64,000 nt of DNA from the NCBI RefSeq assembly GCF_020164955.1, contig NZ_JAIUHG010000012.1:1-64000 (forward strand), given 5' to 3'. Of this stretch, positions 17,785-26,106 are shown piece by piece; within the stretch, counting starts at the first letter, position 1; each line of letters starts with the position of its first letter. The translations under genes and the position numbers were made by a program. Under the pieces are notes generated by a model. The model saw nothing but the letters and a program-made list of their open reading frames with translations, made no database searches and was not told where the DNA came from. Source of the DNA: Mesorhizobium sp. CA8. GTDB taxonomy: Bacteria > Pseudomonadota > Alphaproteobacteria > Rhizobiales > Rhizobiaceae.

Positions 17785-18480
17785 CTACGCGCTGACGCGG
17801 ATATCTTCCGGCTCGCGCAGCACATAGCCGCGGCCCCACACCGTCTCGATGTAGTTCTGGCCGCCGGACGCCGCGTCGAGCTTCTTGCGCAGCTTGCAGA
17901 TGAAGACGTCGATGATCTTCAGCTCCGGCTCGTCCATTCCGCCGTAGAGATGGTTGAGGAACATTTCCTTGGTGAGCGTGGTGCCCTTGCGCAGCGAAAG
18001 CAGCTCCAGCATCTGATATTCCTTGCCGGTCAGGTGCACGCGCTGGCCGCCGACCTCGACCGTCTTGGCGTCGAGATTGACCACCAGGTCGCCGGTGGTG
18101 ATGACCGACTGGGCATGGCCCTTGGAACGGCGCACGATCGCATGGATGCGCGCCACCAGTTCGTCCTTGTGGAAGGGCTTGGTCATATAGTCGTCGGCGC
18201 CGAAGCCGAGGCCGCGCACCTTGTCCTCGATGCCGGCCATGCCGGAAAGGATCAGGATCGGCGTCTTGACCTTGGAGAGGCGCAGCGTGCGCAGGACTTC
18301 ATAGCCCGACATGTCGGGCAGATTGAGGTCCAGAAGGATGATGTCGTAGTCGTAGAGCTTGCCGAGATCGACCCCCTCTTCGCCGAGATCGGTCGTATAG
18401 ACGTTGAAGCTCTCCGATTTCAGCATCAATTCGATGCTCTGTGCGGTTGCACTGTCATCTTCAATCAGCAGAACACGCAT
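17785..18480 (-). CDS. ctrA: Cell cycle response regulator CtrA
   Basis: CtrA is the OmpR-type master regulator of the alphaproteobacterial cell cycle. Phosphorylated CtrA activates flagellar, pilus, division and methyltransferase genes through TTAA-N7-TTAA boxes. The 231-residue protein has the receiver acidic pair EDD at residues 7-9, phosphoacceptor Asp51 (ILLDLNLPD) and Lys near residue 102 (DDYMTKPF). The winged-helix domain contains [20 protein letters not shown] and ends in [11 protein letters not shown]. The C-terminus ends in IRVSA, and the terminal Ala-type end is the kind recognised by ClpXP in Caulobacter. Upstream lie a TTAACCAT site and clustered GANTC sites, consistent with autoregulation and methylation control. 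Confidence 0.98.
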   Translation of the reverse strand: MRVLLIEDDSATAQSIELMLKSESFNVYTTDLGEEGVDLGKLYDYDIILLDLNLPDMSGYEVLRTLRLSKVKTPILILSGMAGIEDKVRGLGFGADDYMTKPFHKDELVARIHAIVRRSKGHAQSVITTGDLVVNLDAKTVEVGGQRVHLTGKEYQMLELLSLRKGTTLTKEMFLNHLYGGMDEPELKIIDVFICKLRKKLDAASGGQNYIETVWGRGYVLREPEDIRVSA

Positions 18481-18928
18481 TTCATTCCCCTTTTCTGCTG
18501 CCGGACCATCTCACGACCCGTCCGGGACCCGGAGCAGTGATTGCCTGAACAGAAGGTGACACTGAATGGTTAACAAATCCTAATTTCGTGTCGTTCACGA
18601 TATCAGATTTTTTAACCCCTTTCTACACCCACTTGAATCTAATAACGAATCACAGACCAAAACCGCTAATGCACTACATTAATAAGCCAGCCTAAGTGAC
18701 TCCAGAGACTCGCTGGCCAGGGCTTCCCGCCGCAGCCGGAATTTTTACCCGGCCTTAAGTCCTCGCCCGTATGATTAACAATGCCCGTAAACGAATGGTT
18801 ACCGCCGGCAAAAATCTTTAGGGCTTTGTTTCCCATAGCCCAGGGAAAGCCGGGGGAAACGGGCGGCGCTTGGATCGTTCCGGGCGTACTGGGCGGTATG
18901 CAGGTGTGCGTTTGCGGAGTATCGAGTC
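18481..18928. promoter_or_regulatory. ctrA-fliJ divergent control region with GANTC cluster and CtrA half-site
   Basis: These 448 bases lack a gene and are more AT-rich than the flanks. GANTC sites occur at 18635-18639, 18647-18651, 18698-18702, 18707-18711 and 18924-18928; four fall within 77 bases. The exact CtrA 8-mer TTAACCAT is on the minus strand at 18566-18573, about 90 bases before ctrA. Other TTAA cores lie at 18612, 18679 and 18775. In Caulobacter, ctrA transcription is controlled by CtrA itself and by CcrM methylation of a GANTC site in promoter P1. Exact promoters cannot be placed. Confidence 0.75.
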
Positions 18929-19306
18929 ATGAAGTCACGTGAAAACCTCGTTCGACTGAAGCAGTTTCAGGTGAATGAGAAGCGGCGGCAGCTCTTGCAG
19001 CTGGACATGATGATCGCCGAGTTCGAGCGCATGGCCGTCGAGCTGGAAGCGCAGATCATCGCCGAAGAGAAAAAAGCCGGCATCACCGACATCAACCATT
19101 TCGCCTATCCGACCTTCGCCAAGGCGGCTCGCCTGCGCCGCGACAACCTCAGGAACTCACAAAGCGACCTCGCCCAGCAGCGAAGCACCGCCGAATCATT
19201 ACTCGGCGAAGCTGAAGCGGAGCTGTCCAAGGCGGAGATGCTGGAATCGCGGGACACCAAGATCCGCGAGGCCGAAATAGGCGGCCGCAGCGCCATGATC
19301 GGCTGA
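18929..19306 (+). CDS. fliJ: FliJ-like flagellar export chaperone
   Basis: This 125-residue protein is almost entirely a two-helix coiled coil rich in Lys, Glu, Arg and Leu, with a short break near residues 52-60 (GITDINHFAYP). That is the fold and size of FliJ, the stalk of the flagellar export ATPase FliI. FliJ-like genes lie beside ctrA in many alphaproteobacteria, which supports the call as much as sequence does. fliI is not adjacent here. ATG 18929 follows GCGGAG and a GANTC site abuts it. No other flagellar gene is in the window. Confidence 0.78.
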   Translation: MKSRENLVRLKQFQVNEKRRQLLQLDMMIAEFERMAVELEAQIIAEEKKAGITDINHFAYPTFAKAARLRRDNLRNSQSDLAQQRSTAESLLGEAEAELSKAEMLESRDTKIREAEIGGRSAMIG

Positions 19307-19388
19307 TCGCCGGGAATATTCTCAGTCCTGCCGGAGACCTCCCGGCATCTTCAGAACCGGCAATCGGCAGAAACCGGCCTCGCCGTCT

Positions 19389-19790
19389 TCACGGCATAGC
19401 AGCCTTCTCGCCGTGATCGGCCGATGCCCGGGCTCGGGCATCCTTGATTTCGGATGCATGCTCTTCCGCCCAGGAGCGGATCTGGCTGAGCAGGCCCGCG
19501 AGGTTCTGGCCAAGCTCCGTCAGCTCATATTCGACGCGCGGCGGAATGACCGCAAACACCTCGCGCCGCACAAGGCCGTCACGCTCCAGCACGCGCAGCG
19601 TCTGCGTCAGCATTTTGGGCGTGATGCCCTCCAGCTTGCGCGCCAGTTCGCCATTGCGCAGCCGGCCGCGCCGCAGCGCGCAGACGGTGAGATAAACCCA
19701 TTTGCTCGCAAGCATCTCGAGCACGGTATGCGATGGGCAGGAGCGCCGGAACGCATCGTAGCCGAAGGGGGATATGTCCTCGCTATCCAT
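19389..19790 (-). CDS. HxlR-family transcriptional regulator
   Basis: The 133-residue protein has the HxlR winged-helix layout. CPSHTVLEMLASKW carries the conserved N-terminal Cys, and RNGELARKLEGITPKMLTQTLRVLERDGLV is the helix-turn-helix and wing lead. PRVEYELTELG follows. In relatives such as YodB and HypR the N-terminal Cys senses quinones or oxidants. The gene is divergent from a quinone oxidoreductase-like gene with 91 bases between starts, the classic arrangement for a repressor of its neighbour. ATG 19790 is chosen because the domain begins right after it. Confidence 0.9.
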   Translation of the reverse strand: MDSEDISPFGYDAFRRSCPSHTVLEMLASKWVYLTVCALRRGRLRNGELARKLEGITPKMLTQTLRVLERDGLVRREVFAVIPPRVEYELTELGQNLAGLLSQIRSWAEEHASEIKDARARASADHGEKAAMP

Positions 19791-19881
19791 GAGGTATCTA
19801 TATATATAAAAAGTACATACTCGACAATCGAATATTACTATCCAAATGATAGCGGCACATCTACTCGAGCAGGAGGCGTTC
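19791..19881. promoter_or_regulatory. AT-rich divergent promoter between the HxlR and oxidoreductase genes
   Basis: This short gap is strikingly AT-rich, with TATATATATAAAAA near its left end. CTATC-CAAAT-GATAG is a perfect 5-bp inverted repeat in the middle, and AGGAGG serves the oxidoreductase gene. The inverted repeat is a candidate HxlR operator. Position and composition are seen; binding is inferred. Confidence 0.5.
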
Positions 19882-20808
19882 ATGCGTGCCGTTATCCAGA
19901 CTTCCGTCGGCGGACCCGAGGTCCTTTTCGCCGCCGAGCAGCCCGACCCCGCGCCAAAGCCCGGTGAAGTGCTCGTCCGCGTCAAGGCGGCGGGCATCAA
20001 CCCGGTCGATGGCGCCGTGCGCGGCGGTTTCGTTCCGCTGCTCGGCGAACCGCCTTTCATCCTTGGCTGGGATATTTCGGGGACCGTCGCGGCGCTCGGT
20101 TCTGGCGTGACCGCCTTCAAGCTCGGCGACGAGGTATTCGGCATGCCGCGCTTCCCCAAACAGGCCGGCGCCTATGCCGAGCTTGCCGCGGCGCCGGCGA
20201 ATGAGATCGCCACGAAACCAGCCGCCATCGACCACACGCATGCCGCAGCCTTGCCACTGGCCGGTCTGACGGCCTGGCAAGGCCTCGTCCGCCATGGCGG
20301 CCTGCAAGCGGGGCAACGCGTGCTGGTTCATGCCGGAGCCGGTGGCGTCGGCCATCTGGCGGTGCAGATCGCCAAGGCGCTCGGCGCCTGGGTGGCCTCG
20401 ACCGCCAGTCCGGACAAAACCGACTATGTCCGTTCGATCGGAGCGGACGAGGTGATCGACTACACCAGCGACGATTTCACCGTGAAGGTCGGCAATGTCG
20501 ATCTGGTGCTGGATCCGATCGGCGGCGATCATGCCGATAAGTCGCTGGAAGCGTTGCGTGATGGCGGCGTTCTGGTGTCGCTGCTCGACGTTCACGACGC
20601 TACGAAGGCGAAGGCCAGCGCACGCGGTGTTCGCGTGGAGCGCATGTCTGTAGTGCCTGATCGCGAGGGCCTTGTCGAACTCGCCAGGCTGGTCGATGCC
20701 AAAAAGCTGATGCCGCATGTGGCCAAAGCTTTCCCGCTCGACCAGGCAGCAGCCGCCCATGCCTTCCTTGCGACCCGCCCCATCGGCAAGGTCGTGCTGA
20801 CTGTCTGA
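19882..20808 (+). CDS. Zinc-independent quinone oxidoreductase-like NADP-dependent reductase
   Basis: The 308-residue medium-chain dehydrogenase/reductase has the GroES-like N-terminal half (VRVKAAGINPVDGAVRGG) and the NADP-binding VHAGAGGVGHLAVQIAKALGA. The zinc-binding Cys and His residues of alcohol dehydrogenases are missing, placing it with quinone oxidoreductases. ATG 19882 has a near-perfect AGGAGG site. It probably detoxifies quinones or enones under control of the divergent HxlR regulator. A strong intrinsic terminator follows at 20826-20862. Confidence 0.9.
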   Translation: MRAVIQTSVGGPEVLFAAEQPDPAPKPGEVLVRVKAAGINPVDGAVRGGFVPLLGEPPFILGWDISGTVAALGSGVTAFKLGDEVFGMPRFPKQAGAYAELAAAPANEIATKPAAIDHTHAAALPLAGLTAWQGLVRHGGLQAGQRVLVHAGAGGVGHLAVQIAKALGAWVASTASPDKTDYVRSIGADEVIDYTSDDFTVKVGNVDLVLDPIGGDHADKSLEALRDGGVLVSLLDVHDATKAKASARGVRVERMSVVPDREGLVELARLVDAKKLMPHVAKAFPLDQAAAAHAFLATRPIGKVVLTV

Positions 20809-20825
20809 TGGAAGGCCGCTTCAAG

Positions 20826-20862
20826 GCGAAGGGCGCGGAGTTCCGCGCCCTTCGCTCGTTTT
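20826..20862 (+). terminator. Strong intrinsic terminator after the oxidoreductase gene
   Basis: A perfect 13-bp stem (GCGAAGGGCGCGG with its complement) closes on AGTT and is followed by TCGTTTT. It lies between the convergent oxidoreductase and sciP genes. The T-run is only on the plus side, so it mainly serves the oxidoreductase transcript. Confidence 0.88.
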
Positions 20863-20873
20863 CGGCCGGCAGC

Positions 20874-21149
20874 TTAATGCCGGTATTGCTGGATCCGCGT
20901 GGTGCGGAGCCCGGCAAGGCCGTACTCGTCGATCGATGCCTGCCAGGAGAGAAATTCTTCGGTGGTGAGCTTGTAGCGCTGGCAGGCTTCTTCAAGGCTG
21001 AGCAGGCCGCCGCGTACCGCGGCGACCACTTCTGCCTTGCGCCGAATAACCCAGCGCCGCGTGTTCGTCGGCGGCAGATCGGCGATCGTAAGAGGGCTGC
21101 CGTCGGGCCCGATAACATACTTGACTCTAGGTCTAACCAGATCGGTCAT
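20874..21149 (-). CDS. sciP: CtrA inhibitor SciP (DUF1153)
   Basis: SciP is a small alphaproteobacterial protein that binds CtrA or its promoters and blocks CtrA-activated transcription in newly replicating cells. The 91-residue product has the full family sequence from VRPRVKYVIGPDGSPLTIADLP through RRWVIRRKAEVVAAVRGG and the helix pair SLEEACQRYKLTTEEFLSW to the end GLRTTRIQQYRH. It is only 2.4 kb from ctrA. Its promoter carries three phased CtrA-like half-sites (21206-21231), fitting the known activation of sciP by CtrA and the resulting negative loop. Confidence 0.95.
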   Translation of the reverse strand: MTDLVRPRVKYVIGPDGSPLTIADLPPTNTRRWVIRRKAEVVAAVRGGLLSLEEACQRYKLTTEEFLSWQASIDEYGLAGLRTTRIQQYRH

Positions 21150-21205
21150 CGTACTCTCTACTAAAAACTCAAAGACCCAATCCCCGCCACAGTACCGCCA
21201 CAGCT

Positions 21206-21231
21206 TTAAAAATTGCCTAAGCGAACCCTAA
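21206..21231 (-). promoter_or_regulatory. Triple phased CtrA-like half-sites upstream of sciP
   Basis: On the minus strand the order is TTAG-N7-TTAG-N7-TTAA. On the plus strand this is TTAA at 21206-21209, CTAA at 21217-21220 and CTAA at 21228-21231. Each step is 11 bases. Any two neighbours form a TTAA-N7-TTAA-like box with one or two changes. The array lies 57-82 bases before the sciP start. Another TTAG is at 21261-21264. Confidence 0.6.
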
Positions 21232-21403
21232 TCACTAGGTAAGGATCGTGAACGCCCGGTTAGGATATCGTTTAGAATTTGAAACACGGGCCTCCAGGCG
21301 CTGAAATTGCCGGTAATCTCGTCCTGGGCCGCAAGCTGGCGCAGACGTGGCGCTTGACCTATATTCCGGCCATTGGCATTGAGCGCCGCACAGTGAAAGC
21401 ATC

Positions 21404-22594
21404 ATGAACAGCCTCGATCTCCCTCGCCGCCCAGAAGAAACCCGTGTCGTCGTCGCGATGTCGGGCGGTGTCGATTCGTCTGTGGTCGCAGGCATCCTGA
21501 AGCGCGAAGGCTATGACGTCGTCGGCGTAACGCTGCAGCTTTACGATCACGGCGCGGCCACTCATCGCGCCGGTTCATGCTGCGCCGGGCAGGACATTGA
21601 CGACGCTCGCCGCGTTTCCGAGACGATCGGCATCCCGCACTACGTGCTCGACTATGAGGAGCGCTTCCGCAAGGCGGTCATCGATCCTTTTGCCGAGAGC
21701 TATGTCGCCGGCGAGACGCCGATCCCGTGCGTGTCCTGCAATCAGACGGTGAAGTTCGCCGATCTTCTGGCGACCGCTCAGGATCTCGGCGCCGACGCTT
21801 TGGCCACTGGGCACTATATTCGTTCGAGCGCCAATGGCGCGCATCGCGCGCTCTACCGGCCGGTCGACGCCGACCGCGACCAGAGCTATTTCCTGTTCGC
21901 TACCACGCAGGCGCAGATCGACTATCTGCGCTTCCCGCTCGGCGGCCTGTCGAAGCCGCAGGTCCGCGCCATCGCCGAGGAAATGGGGCTCACCGTCGCC
22001 GCCAAGCAGGATAGCCAGGACATCTGCTTCGTGCCGCAGGGCAAGTATTCCGACATCATCGCCAAGCTGAAGCCAGCTGCGGCCAATCCCGGCGACATCG
22101 TCCATATCGACGGCCGCGTGCTCGGCCGCCATGAAGGCATCCTGCGCTACACGATCGGCCAGCGCCGCGGTATCGGTATCGCTTCCGGCGAGCCGCTCTA
22201 CGTCGTTCACCTCGACGCCGACCGCGCGCGCGTCATCGTCGGCCCGCGCGAGGCGCTGGAGACACACAAGATTTATCTGCGCAACATGAACTGGCTGGGC
22301 GACGGGCCTCTGTCGGATGTTCCGGCCGGCGGTATAGAGCTCTTCGCGAAAGTCCGCTCGACCAGGCCGCCCCGTCCGGCCGTGCTGCACTACCGCAACG
22401 GCGTGACCTCCGTCGAGCTGGCCGACGGCGAATCGGGCATCGCGCCGGGGCAGGCCTGCGTGCTCTATTCCGACGACGGCAACGAGGCGCGTGTCTTCGG
22501 CGGCGGCTTCATCGAGCGTTCCGAGCGCGGCGCGGAAGCCGAGGCAATGCTGTCCAGGCTGGCGGCCAGGCCGGCGCAGATTCCCGCTGAGTAA
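21404..22594 (+). CDS. mnmA: tRNA-specific 2-thiouridylase MnmA
   Basis: MnmA inserts sulfur at C2 of the wobble uridine in tRNA for Lys, Glu and Gln. The 396-residue protein has the ATP-binding P-loop [10 protein letters not shown] near residue 20. The catalytic Cys pair lies in PCVSCN (about residue 110) and DICFVP (about residue 206), and the tRNA-binding stretch [16 protein letters not shown] follows. Length is normal. ATG 21404 has GTGAAAGC upstream, a weak ribosome site. It ends 18 bases from the convergent oxidoreductase gene. The region 21240-21403 between sciP and this gene holds no other gene; it contains TTGACC at about 21353 as a possible promoter element. Confidence 0.96.
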   Translation: MNSLDLPRRPEETRVVVAMSGGVDSSVVAGILKREGYDVVGVTLQLYDHGAATHRAGSCCAGQDIDDARRVSETIGIPHYVLDYEERFRKAVIDPFAESYVAGETPIPCVSCNQTVKFADLLATAQDLGADALATGHYIRSSANGAHRALYRPVDADRDQSYFLFATTQAQIDYLRFPLGGLSKPQVRAIAEEMGLTVAAKQDSQDICFVPQGKYSDIIAKLKPAAANPGDIVHIDGRVLGRHEGILRYTIGQRRGIGIASGEPLYVVHLDADRARVIVGPREALETHKIYLRNMNWLGDGPLSDVPAGGIELFAKVRSTRPPRPAVLHYRNGVTSVELADGESGIAPGQACVLYSDDGNEARVFGGGFIERSERGAEAEAMLSRLAARPAQIPAE

Positions 22595-22612
22595 ATTCTC
22601 GATCTGATCGCT

Positions 22613-23578
22613 TTATGCAGACGAGCCGGTGTGGATCACCGTGCCGGCGGTCAGGATGCGAAGCACCCGGATTGCTTCCTCGCCATCGGTGCGGGGCTCG
22701 GCGCGCGTCTCGATGCATTGCATGAAATGGGCAAGCTCGCGCGTCAGCGGCATCCCCTCACCGACGGCCACATAGGCAGGCTCATTGGCGGTGAAGGCCC
22801 ACTGGCCGCTGTCCTGCCAGACTGCGTGGCGGTAGACGGCAAGCTTGCGCTCCCAGGGCTCGACGTCGTCGAACACCGCCATTGCCTTGGTGCCGACCAC
22901 CGTCAGCCGCCGCTCGCGATAAGGGTTGAGGCGCGAGGCGAAGAGATGGCTGCGCAGGCCGTTCGGGAAACGCATATGCAGATGCGCGAAGTCACTGAGA
23001 TTGTCGAGGAGTGCTGCCCCCTCGCCCCTGACCTCGATCGGCTCGGTGCCGGTGATGGCCAGGATCATCGACAAATCGTGCGGGGCAAGGTCCCAAAGCG
23101 CGTCGTTCTCGGTGTGGAACTTGCCGAGGCCGAGCCGGTGCGAGTGGATGTAGCGCACCTCGCCGAGCTCGCCATTGTCGATCAGAGCCTTCAGCGTCTC
23201 GAAAGCGGGATGGAAGCGCAGCACATGGCCGACCATGAAGATCCGGCCATTGTCCTTTGCCGCCTTCACCGCGCGCTCGGCGTCGTCGACCGTCAGCGCG
23301 ATCGGCTTTTCCACCAGCACGTCCTTGCCGCTTTCGACGGCGCGCACCGCGGTGTCGGCATGGAATTGCGGCGGCAGCGCCATGACGATGGCGTCGATGT
23401 CCGTCCGCTCGAACAGTCTGTCCGGCTCGATCGCCAGGCAGTCCTGCTCGCTGGCGAAACCTTCGGCGCGGGCGCGGTTGGCGTCGGAAACGGCATGCAG
23501 CGCGCCAAGCGCCTTGAGGGTGCGGATATGGTTGCTGCCCCAGTATCCGCAACCGAGGACGGCGATGCGCGGCTTCAT
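22613..23578 (-). CDS. Gfo/Idh/MocA-family oxidoreductase
   Basis: The 321-residue NAD(P)-dependent sugar dehydrogenase-like protein starts with the Rossmann motif VLGCGYWGSNH and has the family's EKP motif (VLVEKPIAL). The C-terminal domain contains GHVLRFHPAF, with the catalytic-region His, and DLAPHDLSMIL. These fit enzymes that oxidise sugar or UDP-sugar hydroxyls, such as those making acetamido sugars. The substrate is not evident, and no polysaccharide genes are adjacent. Convergent with mnmA. Confidence 0.88.
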   Translation of the reverse strand: MKPRIAVLGCGYWGSNHIRTLKALGALHAVSDANRARAEGFASEQDCLAIEPDRLFERTDIDAIVMALPPQFHADTAVRAVESGKDVLVEKPIALTVDDAERAVKAAKDNGRIFMVGHVLRFHPAFETLKALIDNGELGEVRYIHSHRLGLGKFHTENDALWDLAPHDLSMILAITGTEPIEVRGEGAALLDNLSDFAHLHMRFPNGLRSHLFASRLNPYRERRLTVVGTKAMAVFDDVEPWERKLAVYRHAVWQDSGQWAFTANEPAYVAVGEGMPLTRELAHFMQCIETRAEPRTDGEEAIRVLRILTAGTVIHTGSSA

Positions 23579-23830
23579 TCGTTCGAACTCTAGAATTTCT
23601 TGGCCGAGACATAGCGACGTGCCCCGCCGAACTCAACCCCGCGACATAAGCTGAGTGCCTGCCCGGCAAAGCTTTCCGGGATGAGATTATGCCGGCCGGA
23701 TTACGCCCGCATGTCGGCCTCTTCCAAGCTTGACAGGCTCACCCTCGCAACCTTATATCCGCGCGACCTCGGCGAAACGCCTCGAGATGCCTGTCCATCA
23801 AGGACGGTTTTCCGGGCCATTTGCCACCCT

Positions 23831-23907
23831 GGCGGGGTAGCTCAGTTGGTTAGAGCACGGGAATCATAATCCTGGGGTCGGGGGTTCAAGTCCCTCCCCC
23901 GCTACCA
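23831..23907 (+). tRNA. tRNA-Met (CAT), elongator type
   Basis: The 77-base gene folds fully. Acceptor GGCGGGG pairs with CCCCGCT (first pair G-T). The D arm is GCTC/GAGC. The anticodon stem is CGGGA/TCCTG with loop ATCATAA, giving anticodon CAT. The T arm carries TTCAAGT and the 3' CCA is encoded. Overall spelling matches alphaproteobacterial elongator Met tRNA and not the lysidine-modified Ile tRNA. The anticodon stem contains a near-mismatch (C-G, G-T, G-C, G-C, A-T). Confidence 0.95.
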
Positions 23908-24045
23908 GCCCCTTGAGGGCATCCAAAATTCAATGAAGTCATGGACGCCCCTAGGCGTTGTGCCCTGACACGTCACAATGCATCCCTTCCGGGACCAAAA
24001 TCGAGCTTAATTGAATTCGCTTTGGCGGCGGCCTATACGTCGGCC

Positions 24046-26079
24046 ATGGAAACCATAGCAAGCGCCCAGAAAAATGTAGTTCCTCTGTCCGGCGGCAAGC
24101 CTCATACGGGATCGGCGGCGCCGTTCCTGCCGATGAGCCGCGCCGAGATGACGGCGCTCGGCTGGGATGAATGCGACATCGTGCTTGTCACAGGCGACGC
24201 CTATGTGGATCATCCGAGCTTCGGCATGGCGATCATCGGCCGTCTGCTCGAATCCCAGGGCTTCCGGGTCGGCATCATCTCGCAGCCCGACTGGCAGTCG
24301 GCAGAGCCGTTCAAGGCGCTGGGCAGGCCGAGGCTGTTCTTCGGCGTCACCGGGGGCAACCTCGATTCCATGGTCAACCGCTATACCTCGGACCGCAAGC
24401 TCCGCCATGACGACGCCTATACGGCGGGTGGTGAGGGCGGTAAGCGGCCGGACCGCTGCACGATCGTCTATACGCAGCGCTGCCGTGAGGCCTATAAGGA
24501 CGTGCCGGTGGTGCTGGGCGGCATCGAAGCCTCGCTGCGTCGCATCTCCCATTACGACTACTGGTCCGACAAGGTGCGCCGCTCGATCCTGGCCGATGCC
24601 AAGGCCGATCTTTTGATCTACGGCAATGCCGAGCGCGCCGTCGTCGAGGTGGCGAACCGGCTTGCCGCCGGCGAAACGCCGCGCCAGCTCGACTCCATCA
24701 GGGGCGTCGCCCTGTTCCGCCGCGTGCCCGAGCACTTCACGGAACTCAATGCCGACGATCTCGATTCCGCCGACGAGGGCGCGAGCCGCAAACCTGGCGA
24801 CATAGTGATCCGGTTGCCATCCTTCGAACAGGTCGAGGACGATCGCGATGCCTATGCCCGCGCCTCGCGCGTGCTGCATCGCGAGGCCAATCCCGGCAAT
24901 GCCCGCCCGCTCGTCCAGCGCCATGGCGACCGCGACCTGTGGCTCAATCCGCCGCCGATCCCGCTGACCTCCGAAGAGATGGACGCCGTTTACGACCTGC
25001 CCTACGCGCGCGCCCCGCACCCGTCCTATGGCAATGCCAAAATCCCCGCCTGGGACATGATCAAGTTCTCGGTGACGGTCATGCGCGGCTGCTTCGGCGG
25101 CTGCACTTTCTGCTCGATCACCGAGCACGAAGGTCGCATCATCCAGAACCGCTCCGAGGGCTCGATCCTGCGCGAGATCGAGAAGATCCGCGACAAGACC
25201 CCGGGCTTTACCGGCGTGATCTCCGATATCGGCGGGCCGACCGCCAATATGTACCGGATGGCATGCAAGGACCCCAAGATCGAGGCGGCCTGCCGTCTGC
25301 CGTCCTGTGTATTTCCCGACATCTGCCCCAACCTCAATACCTCGCATGACGACCTGATCCGGCTCTACCGCAAGGTCCGCGAGGTCAAGGGCGTCAAGAA
25401 GGTGATGGTCGCCTCCGGCGTGCGTTATGACCTGGCCGTCAAGAGCCCCGAATATGTCAAGGAACTGGTGACCCACCACGTCGGCGGCTATCTCAAGATC
25501 GCGCCCGAGCACACCGAGCGCGGGCCGCTCGACAAGATGATGAAGCCCGGCATCGGAACCTATGACCGCTTCAAGGAGATGTTCGACGCCGCGGCCAAGG
25601 AGGCCGGCAAAAAATACTATCTCATTCCGTATTTCATCGCCGCCCATCCCGGCACGACCGACGAGGACATGATGAACCTGGCGCTCTGGCTAAAGAAGAA
25701 CCGCTACCGTGCCGACCAGGTGCAGACGTTCCTGCCTTCGCCTATGGCCACGGCGACGGCCATGTACCATACCGGCGTCAACACGCTGAAGGGCGTCCGG
25801 CGCGGCGCGACGGACAAGGTCGAGACTGTTCGCGGCGGGCGGCAGCGCCGATTGCACAAGGCATTCCTGCGCTACCACGACCCTGACAATTGGCCCTTGC
25901 TGCGCGATGCCTTGAAGGAGATGGGGCGCGCCGAGCTTATCGGTCCCCGCCCCGACCAGCTCGTGCCCGCCCACCAGCCGCCCGGAACGGGCAAGGCTGC
26001 CGGCACGAAGCGCCCCTTGCGTCCCATCGGCAGAGGACAGAAATTCACCACCAAGGGCGTGCCCTTGCCAAAGAAGTGA
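24046..26079 (+). CDS. YgiQ-family radical SAM protein
   Basis: The protein (677 residues from ATG 24046) has an N-terminal YgiQ domain ([29 protein letters not shown]) and a radical SAM core. The core's CxxxCxxC cluster motif is [12 protein letters not shown] (Cys349, Cys353, Cys356). The C-terminal DUF3362 region ([17 protein letters not shown]) completes the family layout. These iron-sulfur enzymes use S-adenosylmethionine radicals, but the reaction of YgiQ proteins is not established. ATG 24046 is chosen because the earlier in-frame ATG at 23941 adds 35 non-conserved residues. The tRNA-Met gene ends 138 bases upstream. Confidence 0.92.
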   Translation: METIASAQKNVVPLSGGKPHTGSAAPFLPMSRAEMTALGWDECDIVLVTGDAYVDHPSFGMAIIGRLLESQGFRVGIISQPDWQSAEPFKALGRPRLFFGVTGGNLDSMVNRYTSDRKLRHDDAYTAGGEGGKRPDRCTIVYTQRCREAYKDVPVVLGGIEASLRRISHYDYWSDKVRRSILADAKADLLIYGNAERAVVEVANRLAAGETPRQLDSIRGVALFRRVPEHFTELNADDLDSADEGASRKPGDIVIRLPSFEQVEDDRDAYARASRVLHREANPGNARPLVQRHGDRDLWLNPPPIPLTSEEMDAVYDLPYARAPHPSYGNAKIPAWDMIKFSVTVMRGCFGGCTFCSITEHEGRIIQNRSEGSILREIEKIRDKTPGFTGVISDIGGPTANMYRMACKDPKIEAACRLPSCVFPDICPNLNTSHDDLIRLYRKVREVKGVKKVMVASGVRYDLAVKSPEYVKELVTHHVGGYLKIAPEHTERGPLDKMMKPGIGTYDRFKEMFDAAAKEAGKKYYLIPYFIAAHPGTTDEDMMNLALWLKKNRYRADQVQTFLPSPMATATAMYHTGVNTLKGVRRGATDKVETVRGGRQRRLHKAFLRYHDPDNWPLLRDALKEMGRAELIGPRPDQLVPAHQPPGTGKAAGTKRPLRPIGRGQKFTTKGVPLPKK

Positions 26080-26106
26080 GCCGCCTGCGAGGACGAGCGG
26101 TCTCCT

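Noticed and set aside
23831..23907. tRNA-Ile2 (lysidine-modified CAT)
   Set aside because: Acceptor and anticodon stems spell the elongator Met tRNA of alphaproteobacteria, unlike the Ile2 form.
24007..25647. 546-codon minus-strand frame
   Set aside because: Antisense to the YgiQ radical SAM gene; composition typical of a shadow frame in GC-rich DNA.
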